Shown: piece after piece, positions 1 through 11,386 of the stretch
How the letters are laid out: each line of letters opens with the position of its first letter
Position numbering within the stretch: the first letter of the stretch is position 1
Assembly (NCBI GenBank): GCA_018902385.1
Contig: JABSSW010000031.1
Location: forward strand, 186,001-250,000
Length of the DNA: 64,000 nt
Reading direction: 5' to 3'
DNA from: Physcia stellaris
Lineage: Eukaryota > Ascomycota > Lecanoromycetes > Caliciales > Physciaceae
The notes under the pieces: generated by a model
Told to the model about the DNA's origin: nothing
Database searches by the model: none
Seen by the model: only the letters and a program-made list of their open reading frames with translations
Made by a program: the position numbers and the translations under genes

Positions 1-483
1 GCGCAAATCACCCAGAGTCGTGATCCCGCCCCTGAAGAGACTGCTCTGGCCATGATCCTACTCCTTGATCAATTCACCCGGAACTGCTTCCGGGATAAGC
101 AAGCCCTGATATACAATCATTATGATCGTATCTCGCGCAGTGTACTCCAAGAGATTCGAAATCACGGGTTTGATCGTCATGCGCGCTATCACGATTCGCC
201 GGCCTGGTCTATGTGGTTCTACATGCCTCTGACGCACTCGGAAGATCCGGAGGACCATAAAAGATATATGGACATACTGTTAGATATGAGGGGAAGAATG
301 CACGAACGGGGTGATGCGGATGCAGTCAAGTATCTCGAAACAAACATCGGTTTCGAGAGGAAGCACAATGTCATTCTGGAGAAGTTTGGAAGATATCCCC
401 ATCGCAACGAGGTTCTGGGACGGGAGAGCACAGCTGAAGAGAGGAATTACCTGGAAAATGGAGGGGAGACGTTTGGGACGTAG
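1..483 (+). CDS. DUF924 family protein, 3' part
   Basis: The frame is open from the first base of the window, so the gene starts upstream; the methionine at 52 is internal. The visible 160 residues carry the family signature: an LLLDQFTRN block (residues about 20-28), a histidine-rich middle, and a YMPLTHSED block around residues 75-83, which matches the FFYLPLMHSE stretch of DUF924 (COG3803) proteins. The family is alpha-helical and TPR-like, found in bacteria and fungi, with no firmly established function. It ends with TAG at 481-483 and no intron is needed in the visible part. Family assignment is confident; function is unknown. Confidence 0.85.
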   Translation, partial: AQITQSRDPAPEETALAMILLLDQFTRNCFRDKQALIYNHYDRISRSVLQEIRNHGFDRHARYHDSPAWSMWFYMPLTHSEDPEDHKRYMDILLDMRGRMHERGDADAVKYLETNIGFERKHNVILEKFGRYPHRNEVLGRESTAEERNYLENGGETFGT

Positions 484-986
484 GCTGAGAAGACATACGA
501 GATAAGTCAAGATCGCCACGTCAGCGACAGGATCAGTGTGACTGTGTCCGATGTCGGTACGAATCAGATTACGGTCTCGTCAGACTAAGACTCCTAATAT
601 CATCAAGAGTAAGGCCTCTTGAAGCTCGGCCTCTAATCGACTAGCCCCGCTTACATGCATTTTCCGTAAAGGGGATAACGTCTCCGATAGCTTGGGTCTC
701 ATCGAGTCGGATGCTGCAGATACGGAACGGTGTCTGACCAGACCAATCATCGAAGTTTACATGAGTTGAGGTATGATTATTAATTCAACAAGCACATACT
801 GCATGGGTTTGTGAGGTGAAGTCCGCACTCCGCAGACAGGTCCAGTGTTCGCTCGCAGCGGATCTTATATGAGCCCTTTCAGCAGGCTAATCATCTTCCG
901 CGTCTTGGTTTTCTTGGATTACTTCTCAGTTCCCAGATTCAAGGACCATTCTGCAATGTGGTGTTTGTCTGACAGTGACTAATGCG
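484..986. other. intergenic, nothing recognised
   Basis: This 0.5 kb between the DUF924 gene and the regulator gene holds no supported gene or repeat. It presumably contains the terminator of the first and the promoter of the second. Confidence 0.5.
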
Positions 987-3006
987 ATGTCCGTGAAACA
1001 AGCCACTTGCCTTGATACGAAGGCCCAGAGAACGCGCACGAAAGTCCCCAATAAAGGAGGTGGGGACTGGCAATTCATTAATCTTAGCAAATCGAGACCA
1101 GCGGAAGACTCAGAATACCGAAGGCTTGTTCGGGTCAATGCAGCACGAGATTCCTGGAAGAAATCCAAAAGCGAGCTCCACAGATACTACCCTAGAAAAT
1201 CAGCCTCAGATCTTTCGCCCGCGTCAAGCTTCCTGCCACGATGTCACGCTATGCTTGCCCCGATCCCACACTCAGAAGCGCTAGGGGGCCAGTCTCAGGT
1301 TTGGGACGATTGCATGTCCTTTGACGAGATCGATCATTGGCCAACCGAATGCGATCAGGTGCTAGATGATGCTCAAACTACATACACTGATCTGCCGATA
1401 TTACCAGCGTCTTCTTACGCTTCATCACCGCGACAGACCAAAGCACGTAGACTGAAACCTGCATTTGCTTCTAATTATCCGTATGAGCGCCAATCACCGA
1501 ATCCCAGACGTCGTCGTTTGTTGTTGGACAATGGTAATAGAGACCCTTTCAACGCCTATCCCGTCCATTGTGACTCTCAGAACACCCATCTATTGAGCCA
1601 CTGTAGGTATTCCCATGCACCCTCATCTGCCAACCCGTCAGTTTCACGACAGTCCCCACAATATCCTATGCTCCGGGGATAATGGCTAACCTAGAGATAT
1701 CCCGCAGTCGCCAATGTCATGGCACGCAAAGTACCTGCGGTGTATGGTAGTAAAGAGGTGGGCGTTAACCCCTTACGAACAGTTTGGATCCCCTTCGTCT
1801 TGAGTGATCCTGTCCTCTTCCAGGCCACAATCAACTTCGCTGCTGTACATCTGGACAATCTATATGGACAGCCAAACCACGTTGCGGCAGTGGCAAGAAA
1901 GGGTCGGACAATGCGGATGGTCAATGAGCAATTGAACACTGAAGCTACAATAAGCAACTCGACTATTGGCGCGGTTGGCATGCTGGTTGGGATGGCGGTA
2001 AGCTTCATGGGAACCCTCTCGCTGTCCAGAAAGTCTTGATGTTGGTCAGAACACTTCTGATTCGTTGTCTCGCCAGAGAATGAACGGAGATCTCGAGGAA
2101 GTCAGCATCCACCTACCAGCCGTTGCAAGAATGGTGCACATTCGGGGCGGGGTCGGCAGTCTAGGATGGGAAGGTGTACTTCATATGTTCCTGTTCTGGT
2201 ACGTGCATCGTACTACCACATCACCCTTACCCCCACGTCTTTCTCCCATCCTGCTCACCTCAACTGGTCACAGGGAAGACCTGCTCTCCTCCGCCATTCT
2301 CGCTACCTCGCCTCAGTTGAAGCCATCGTCTAGTAGTTCATTTGCAAAGCAGACCCTCATCTATGCCGGCCTAGTAGAGTACAGTCCTACAGAAGGGGAG
2401 GATTGTTACGATCCACTAATTCCCATCTACCAACGACTCCGGTTCCTCTCCTCCCACAGGTCCAAATGTGATCTTTGGTCTTTTTCGGCAGAGACTTACG
2501 GCGATCTGCGCTCCTTCGTCGAGGAATCCCTGAAGACTCTTTCCACCGTCTCTTTCCACCCCGCCATCTCGGTAGCGGACAACGTCTTCACTCTCGAAAC
2601 CCACCGGCTCGCAGCCCTGATCTATTTCAACCTCGTAGTCCTTGGGCACCCTCGCTTATCGTCCTTCCTCCAATGCTTGAAAGATCGCCTCATCACGTTG
2701 GTTCAATCCGCCGAAGGTCCTCTTCCCGGTCTGAAACCTCGACGCCGTTCAGCTTTGTGGGTTTGCTTCATGGGTGGGCTGTTGAGCAGGAATATATCCG
2801 AGGAGGTATGGTTTGCCGAAGAAATCGCATGCACGATGGGGAAAACGGGGTGTGAGAGCTGGGAGGATGTCGAAGCGAGTTTGAAAGAGATATGTTGGGT
2901 AGACTGGCTGATGGATACCGAGGGGATCGGGAAGAGCTTGTGGCAGAAAGTGGTCGACATCAGGCAGAAGGAGATATTTGCCGTATCCCAGTGCGGGATC
3001 CCATAG
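987..3006 (+). CDS. fungal-specific transcription factor (Fungal_trans_2/DUF3468-like), four exons
   Basis: Proposed exons are 987-1602, 1708-1997, 2077-2198 and 2274-3006. They sum to 1,761 nt, or 586 aa plus stop. Introns begin GTAGGT, GTAAGC and GTACGT, end in CAG, and the first has a CTAAC branch site. The N-terminus has the FINLSKS...VRVNAARDSWKK block that opens many fungal regulators of this class (usual form FVNxxxP...VRxHAMRxxRR). The second exon carries NPLRTVWIPFVLSDPVLFQA, followed by a helical middle region that includes HIRGGVGSLGW. I see no Zn2Cys6 cluster, as is common for this subgroup. The start was set at the ATG at 987. A role in nuclear transcription control is inferred from the family only. 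Confidence 0.75.
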
Positions 3007-3948
3007 TGGATTGAATGTTGGGAACTAATATAGGAAGAGGAAAGACTGGCTATCAAGAAGGAGAATGGCCGAGACTGTACTGACCTACTGCCAGACCGAT
3101 AGAAGAAGCACGACGGAGATCAAGCTGGAATTATACTCGTACTCGCACACTTCATCCTAGCTCAAGGTTCACAGTCACGAAGCGCTATGACCCGATGCCC
3201 ACCGCAGAGATTTCTTGACTTTCATCAAGACACATTCATGATCAGCGAGGAATCAAGCAGGCCTAGCCACAAACTATACAACATATATCGATGTTCACCG
3301 TGAGCGTAAATATCTTTTGGTTGTTTTGGGAACGAGGACGCAAATTTAGGTGGAGTTCAATGGACCCAGCGGAGGATCAAGACATCCTCGCTCGTGGTAC
3401 AAAGCTAGACATCGACTGATGCAGGTTGTGATAATCGGTTTCTGTTACTCGGTGCCAATACAACGGGGATTGTGCAATAAGATCTGTGGCCAGATGGAGA
3501 TCTTTTGTTTGCTATTGCGATACGTGCGCGATACTGGAGAAGATCCTCAACGGTTCCTGGAACGAGGAACAGGCTAGATTTCCTAGAGGCTTTCCTGGGA
3601 GCTGGTGGCTGTGTTACTGACGGAGAGAGGATCGAAGCAGCAAGGCATGTATTGATGGATGCCATACACAGGGACGACTATCATGCTGTTGACCTGATCG
3701 CTTCCGAGTCAGTACGAAGATTGAAACCTCTTTGCGTGCATTTTCTCTCCATCATCCGGGAAGAATTATCTAGTTTACAGCAACTGTACGCTGTTCGTCA
3801 GTCGAGAGTAGCTTCTTTGCTTCTCGACTAACTATTCACAGCCGAGTATCGGTCTTGCTGTTGTCTGCTGTTGAGTCTTAGGATCTAACACTCTTACCGT
3901 GAAAGCAGACAGGTATTACAATCTCAATAACCGGGAACGTCGTCATCG
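3007..3948. other. intergenic, no supported gene
   Basis: A 108-codon open frame at 3505-3831 on the plus strand has no recognisable motif and I do not call it. Nothing else stands out. Confidence 0.4.
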
Positions 3949-4552
3949 CTATTTTATCCGCCGCCTGCTTTGAACATCGCTGATTCCGTGCCAGATAAAC
4001 CCCAATCCCGGAGCTGGCTTCTTCTCTTCATTTGCTCCTAGCAACCGTGCAGTCGTCTTACAGTTTCTGGCACCTATCTTTGTGCCCTTGACATCCCTTG
4101 CCGCAGGCCAAAGTCTGATCTCCACCGTCAGAGGCTCAAAAGCTCGCAGTGGTCTGATCGCATCGCGCAGAACGGAGAAAGTATTTCGATAGCTCATCAG
4201 CGTGACGACGGCGTGGCAGTGTCGAATGGATGCGACAAGGTCATACAAGAATGTCTCCGACGTCATCCAGCCGCTCAATCCTGCGAATCTCTCTGTTAAT
4301 CTCGACGGGTGGGATCGTGAGATTTAATTTAAAGTTCTGGACACTGGCAAGTGCGGACCGCGGATGTCGCTGGCTTACGAGCTTTTCGTGTTTGCATTCA
4401 TACAGCGACGGATCCAGGATCCCAACGCGACAGAGGTGAAAGATTGGAGTGTTGTCACATGGTGGATCGGTTTTCCCACTCGTCACCGAAGATAATATCA
4501 GTAAATTTCTCTGCGAATTCATTATATGCATTCTCGGCTTTTCTGTATCCAC
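3949..4552 (-). pseudogene. doubtful F-box-like remnant in two frames
   Basis: Two overlapping minus-strand frames together resemble the C-terminal half of fungal F-box/2EXR-type hypothetical proteins. The upstream frame has a VQNFKLNLTIPP strand and the downstream one has YDLVASIRHCHAVVTL followed by FEPLTVEIRLW. The switch between frames lies near 4241-4278 and I see no convincing intron there, so either the gene is broken or the resemblance is chance. No full-length protein is visible. Confidence 0.25.
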
Positions 4553-4910
4553 CTCTCGGATTCAATCCTCGTTTGATGTTGCCGAGCAAAAGGAGTCCGG
4601 AATAGTAAAGGTGATTGTATTAATTGCGATAGAGACTAAGGGAAAAAGCCACGGATCATGTGAGCAGTGAACAGAAGACAAGTAGAAAAGAAAACTGCGC
4701 CTAGGTTCTGGGTATAGTTGTACAACCCCATCCTACCTAATATCAAACCCGACGAATCGTTCTTGTACCTACTTTGTTACTCTACTGGATGTACTACAAG
4801 TAGTCGAATTTCCACCCAAACATCGCACCTAAGGCCGTATGCAGATCTTCAACATTACCCTACCTCTTCCCTGCCTGCTTGCAATCACATTTTACCTACA
4901 TGCACCAGGA

Positions 4911-5317
4911 TCAACCACTCAAAGCAGCCCAAAGCCCCATCCCTCCCCCAAACGCCATAATCATACCCCTAACCGCATTCAGCCGTCCAGACTTCCGTGT
5001 CAACGCTCTCACCCTCTCCGCTCCACCGGCCCCTCATCAGTCTCCTTGATCCCATTCATTGCAAACTTCGTCGGCACCATCAGCATGAACGTGAAAGGCG
5101 CAATGCCGATCGCTGCGGCGGCGTATTGCAATAGGGCAATCGACCTGTGCGGAGAGGCGAAGGAGGCTAATTGCGGGAAAATGTGGGAGCCGCTGGAGGA
5201 CAAGTCGCGGGTCTGAGGGAGTGAAGGTTTGGGGTCGGCTGCGATGAGGATGGCACCGAGGTGAGGAAGGTGGTGGAGATTGTGAAGCCATGAAGAGCTG
5301 TCTACGTCATAAACCAC
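4911..5317 (-). pseudogene. DUF1772 (anthrone oxygenase-like) gene, apparently broken
   Basis: The minus strand carries two pieces of a DUF1772 protein. The first frame contains the membrane-segment motif YAAAAIGIAPFTFMLMVPT (the usual family form ends MxPTN). The C-terminal frame starts around 5010 and reads ERVRALTRKSGRLNAVRG, then a glycine-rich helix, and stops at 4911-4913; this is the family's standard ending. The two frames overlap in the region around 5009-5020 with no room for a normal intron, so a small indel is implied. The N-terminal membrane segment is not recognisable upstream of about 5250. Members are small membrane proteins, some of which oxidise anthrones in polyketide pathways. 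The gene sits about 80 bp from the edge of the AT-rich block. Confidence 0.55.
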
Positions 5318-5394
5318 CGGTTTCGCAAGGGTAAGGGTTGAGGACTTTTAAGCGAGATCCAATCTTGGCATTTCCTCTCGCTTATGTTAACCCA

Positions 5395-8300
5395 ATACAA
5401 GAATTCTTTCTTAACGTGAGATGCAAAGCTTGACGCTCGAAAATTAAAATTACAACATTATCGATAATTGAATGATCATGATGAATTCAACGAAAATGAA
5501 AATAATCACGATGTTTTCGAACAAAAAATTGATAATTCAAATGAACGAATACAAAATAATTACGAAAAACAAATTTACGAATGTAAAAAATGTTTGAATT
5601 GCAAATTGTTAAAATGAAAAAATGAAAAATTGACGAAAATGCGATTTTAATTGAAAAAATGTAAATATGTTTGAATGTCGTATAATGTATATATATGCAA
5701 ATAAAAATCAATATTTTAATGAAACAAATTTGATTGAATAATTTAACGATTAAAATTGTAAATAAATATTTTTCATTCAAAAAATCGCGAATTCGAATCG
5801 TATGATGAACAAAATGTTAAACAATCGAATGAATTATTTCATGATTATAAATTCAAAACGCAAATTTTGACACGAATAAAAATTTTCAAAATAATCGAAT
5901 TGATAATTTGAAATCATTGTTAACATGTGAAATATAACAAACAATAAACATTATTTTTTTGTTGTTATAACAACGTTGAAAATTGAAATTGAACGCAAAA
6001 CAAAAAAAAAATGATTGAAACGTTGACGAAACAACGACGATTGCACAAAAAAATGTCAAAACAAAATCGTGACGAAATTGTGTACGAATCGAAAAAAAAA
6101 AATGTTGAAAACGTCGATCGAAAAAATAAAAACGATGTAATAATATTGACGAAACGAATAATGAAAAACGAAACAAAAAAATGAAAAAAACAAAAAAAAA
6201 CGAATCGAACAAATGTTTCGACAAATTTTTTGATTTGAATTGTAAAAAAAAAAAACGCAACAAATCGTAAAATTGCTAATGATTAAAAAAAAAAAATTGA
6301 AAAAAATCGAAAAAAAACGATTTCAACAAATGTTTCGACAAATTTCTTAATTTGAAATGAAAGAAAAAAAAACGTAACAAATCGTAAAATTGTTATTGAT
6401 TAAAAAAAATTAATTTCATGTATTGATGTCGAAAATTATTCATTTCGTCGTTATCGAAAACACGATCGTACGATCACAATTAAACGTGTGTGAAATTTAC
6501 GACGTGATAAAAATTCAAAAACGCGTTGAATCGTGTCAAAAATACGTTTTTCAAATTTAAAATTTCGTATTACAATTCATCGTCAAAATGTGAAAAATGA
6601 ACGATTTTGTATTGTGTTGAATGAAAAACAAAAATTGAAATAAATGAAAAAAAAATTGCGAAAACGACGATTTTTGAATTAAACGAACGTGCGAAAAATT
6701 TTTTTCGATTTCGAAACATCAATTCACGACATGACGATCATGAAACAACAATTGAAATGAAATGTTTGTTTTTAAATTGATTTTTTGAATTTTTTTTTTA
6801 TTCACAATTGACGTTGTATCGATGCGAAAAAAAAAATGTGATTTTACGAATACATGCATTATGACGTTTTATTTGAAACGATTATTTTTGACAATTGACG
6901 CAATTATGTGAATCGTGCAATTGTCATTGTTGAAACGTTTTTTTTCGCGCAAAAACAAAACGTTTTCATCGTATCATTTTTAATTTTCGAATTGTTATCG
7001 CAAAAATTTATCGAAATGCGATCGTCGTAATGATTTTTTATTTCATTCAAACATTTGTTCGTTTTTTTTCATTCATTTTGCGTCAAAAATATTGAAATAT
7101 TTGTTTTTTAAATTTAAATTCGTTTCAATCATGTTCATTTTCGATCGAATTTTTTTGAATGATATGTTTCGCAAATAATTTTTTTTTGAAATTATAATGT
7201 TATTATTTAACGTTTTAATAACATCGTCAATTTCATTCATTTCATTTAAAAAATTTCGCTTTTTATTTTGAAAAAGTAATCGTAAATTTTTTTTTCGTCG
7301 TTATAAATTTTATTTTTCAAAATTCAAATTATTGTTTTCGTTTTTTGTATTTGAATTCAAACGTGTCGTCAAAAACATATTCGAACAAATAAATTAAAAA
7401 AAAATCGCGATGTATGTGATTAACAACAAAAAAAACAAAATGTACAAACGAATGATAACGACATTGTTACAAAAAAAAATCGACGAATTTTATGACAAAA
7501 AAAAAAATCAAATGAAATTTGAACAAACGTTTTTAAAAAAAAAACAAAATGATTCGAATTAAAAACAACGATGATTGACAACGAAAATAAAATAATTTCA
7601 ACATTATTCATTTCACATTTCGCTTTTTCAAATTTTTGAATTTCATATTTTTTTTGCATAAAACATTGTACGCAATCAAAATTACATACGTTAAAATATC
7701 GAAATTAATTTCAAAATGAAAAATTTATTATCAACGTTCAAAAATTGTTTTTTTCATGATGTTTTCGAATTGAAAACAAAAAAACAAAAAAGATTTTCAA
7801 TAAAAACATATTGATTTTTGCATTTGTGATAATAAAAACGATTATTTTTCAAAATTGTTTATTTTTTATTTTGACAACATAAAATATTGTACGAAATCAA
7901 CAACAAATTTATATAAATGTTTAATTTAATTTCGATGTGCAAAATTTGTTTGCATTATGTTGAAATTGTTTTTTTCGTAACGATGCATCGATTTCATCGT
8001 GAAATGTTAAAATTGTAATTAACAATTTTTGTTTCGATTATAACAACAACAACATCGTTTTTCGTAAAAAACATGATTTTCGACGACATTCATTTTTCGA
8101 TTATACGATGAAACGTTAATGATTTTGCGTTTTACATTTTTCAAAATCACGTTGAAATCGCAAATATCGATCGTTTTGTTCAAACAAATTTCAATTGATT
8201 TTTGAAAAATTCAACATTTTTTTTATTTTATTTTATTTTATTTTATTATATGAAATTCATATTTTTATTATATTTTTATTATATTTTTATCATATGCATA

Positions 8301-11300
8301 TATTATATACATTTTTTACAATAATTTTTTTTAATGCATTTCATTTTAACGTTTTTTTTAAAAATTTTTGTCGTTTAACGATTTTTAAATTTTTGTTTCG
8401 TGATCGTCATAAACAAAATAATTTAATTGTTCGAATTTTCGAAATTGTCGTCGTATATCGCGAATCACGTATATTTTTTTCAATCATTGTTTCGAAATTT
8501 TTCAACATGAAATAATTTCGTTCAAATTCGTATTTTCAATTCGTTAAAATTCATGAATTCGATCATGATTTAATGTTTTCAATTCGAATAATTGAATTAT
8601 TTCAAATTTCAATTATTAATCGATTCGAAAATGTTCGAATTCGTATCACGTATACGATTTATTCGTATGCGATTGATCGACAAAACGCAAAAAAATAAAA
8701 ATTACATGAATATCATGCGAACGTTTCAACAAATCGATTGTCATATCATGAATATTCAAAAATCAATTGATATTCAAAATTCGAATAATCGAATTATTGA
8801 AAATTCAATTTTTAAATCGTTTCGACGAAAATGATATTCGTATTATTCAAAATTCAAAAATTCAAAACGAATATTTCAAATTCGAATCAAAAATGCAATT
8901 GTCAATTTCGAATATATAAATTTTTTTTTCATTTTTCATTTCGTATCATTCAAACAAAATTTTTAATTATCGTTCACAATTCATTTTTCAAAATTCATTT
9001 TTTTTCATCATTTTTTTTTCGTTTTATAAATTTTTTTTTTGATGATTTCAATTTTTTTTCGTTTCATAACATGTATTTCGTTATCGTCGATGAAATTGAC
9101 GATCAAATTCAAACGAATAACAAATTTCGCAAATTCGAAATCATTTACATTCAAAAATGAAAAAAACAAAAAATTGTAAATTTTTTTCATTGATTCAATT
9201 TTCAAAATAGCGAATTCATCATTGAATCGAAAAGTACGTATTTGTTGAACGACGATATTTTGTTCAAAATTAATTTTTCATATCAAATTTGATTTCGATT
9301 TTGCGATTGCGTCGTGATTTTTGTTAATTTTTTCAATTTTTTTCACATTCGACGATTTTGATTGACGATTTGTTAATCGTTGTTCAAATTGAATTTCAAA
9401 TTATCGATTGTGTGCGAATGATGTGCGTCGTCGCATTTGTAAATGATACAAAAACGATTTTCACAAATCAATGAAAAACATACGATTTCAATCGTGACGA
9501 TCAAAAAATCAAAAAAATCACGCAAATACGTTTTTTATGTTCAAAATTCATAAAAATTTCATTAATCGATTGTTCAACAAATTTTTTTGTTCATGTATTA
9601 TTACAAATTTAAAAAATATGTAAACAAAAATCAATATTTGAACGAAAACAAAAATTTTTTTATTGAAAAAATTCTCGACATCATTGTCATTTATATTGTT
9701 CAATTCGATGAAAATGATTGATGTTCATTTTTTTCATTTTTTTTTTCATTTTTTTGTAAAAATTTTAATCAATTGTTTCGTTATTTAACTTTCGATGAAA
9801 TAACGAATTTCAATTTTATCGATTTGCAAACGCGTTTTTCGACGTCGATTTCAAAAAAACGTTTGAAAACGACAATATTCATGTTCGAACGTTTTGTTTT
9901 TTCAAATTTTTCAACAACGCAAATCTTTTTTTTCACAATTTTTTTAACATTTTTTTCAAATTCACAACTTTTTTCATCGAATTTGTCGCGATTCGAATTC
10001 AACAATTTTCGTTCATTTTTCATGTGAATCGAATTCAAATCGAAAATGACGATAATTCGAACACAATAATTTCAAACGTTAATCATTCGATTTTCGTGAA
10101 ATTGAATTTCGATAACGCGATTGCACAAACGATTGTCGATAAAATCGCGAACGAAATTTTTTCAACAAAAAAAATCAAACGTGAAAAAAAAAATCATTTA
10201 ATTAACATGAAATACGAAAAATGTTGTCGAAAACGTTAATATCAAATTGCAATTGATGATTTTTGAAATGCAAAAATCAAATAAAAACAAACGATAACGA
10301 ATTGATTTTACGTTTAAACATTTGATAATGAACAAATTAAATGATTTTTCTGTATCGATTTTTGTTGTTTCGTTTCAATTGATTTTCAAAATCAAACGTA
10401 ATGAAATTTTATATGACGTTAAATACGACATTTTTTTGAATTGAAAAAAAATCTTTTTTGTCATCAATGATTCGCATTCGATTTTTTTTTTGAATTGTCG
10501 ACATTTTAATTTTCGTTTATTGATGTTCGTATAAAATTTTTCGATTCAAAAATAATTTTCGTATTCATTATGTTTATCATAGCGATCGATTGTATCAGAT
10601 TCTGATCACGTGACGTTTCAAATTAAATAAAAATTTTCATTTTATTTTTTTTCAAACGATTTTGTTTTTTTTTTCAAATTTCATCACGATCACAACAAAA
10701 TAAAATTGAATTTTTTTTGAAACATTTTTTAATTCGTATTATTATTTTTGCATTCACACGTCGCAAATTTGATAAATACGTCAAATCTTTATAAAAAATT
10801 AAAATTTTCGATTTTGAAATTGAAATCGATTTTTTTTCGTTTTTTCGATTTGTTTGAATCGATATCGATTTTTTTAATCATTTGAATTTTTTCGTTTTTC
10901 AAACATCGTTGTATTTTTGTGTTCAATAAATTTATATATAATATTACATTTTCGTACAATCAAAACAATACAATTTCGCAATTGAAATAAATCAATTTTG
11001 ATTTTTTAAAATTTAATTCGTTTTTGTTTTCGATTTTGATAAAATGTTTTTTTATTCGAAATTTATTGTTTTAACAAATTACGTTTTTTAACATTTTATT
11101 CAATAAAATTATAATGACGATTGTTGAAAAATCGAATATTATCACGACAATATATGATATTCAAATTACAATCAAAAATTTCAATATTCAAAACGTAATT
11201 CGAATTTAACGAAAAAATCGTTACGTTTGCAATACATGTGAAAAAATTTTCAATAAAAAAAATATCAAAACGAGACATTTTTTATTTCATATTAATAATC

Positions 11301-11386
11301 AAATTTGAAAATGCGAATATTGCAATCGTTTTTTTCGACGTCAAAATCATTTAAATCGACATTTATCAATTTATCGAAAAACAGAC
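5395..11386. other. AT-rich block, left part: no protein family recognised
   Basis: Open frames of 60-125 codons occur on both strands (minus at 5487-5780, 5886-6263 and 7420-7659; plus at 8195-8834 and 9773-10239). Their translations are dominated by F, I, K and N, as expected from the mutated composition. None gives a motif I can name. The frame at 9773-10020 is rich in Ser/Thr/Phe and may be a decayed disordered region. The stretch may hold additional old repeats or the upstream part of the Helitron. Confidence 0.5.
6208..6406. repeat. two tandem copies of a ~117-bp unit
   Basis: A segment beginning AACAAATGTTTCGACAAATT occurs at about 6208 and, with a few differences, again at about 6325. 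Both copies continue through an A-rich tract, then ACAAATCGTAAAATTG and TGATTAAAAAAAA. The spacing is 117 bp. The copies differ at several positions, so the duplication is not recent. Confidence 0.6.

Noticed and set aside
5487-6263. Minus-strand F/I-rich frames as membrane protein genes
   Set aside because: Their hydrophobicity follows from T-rich mutated DNA; they show no conserved motif.
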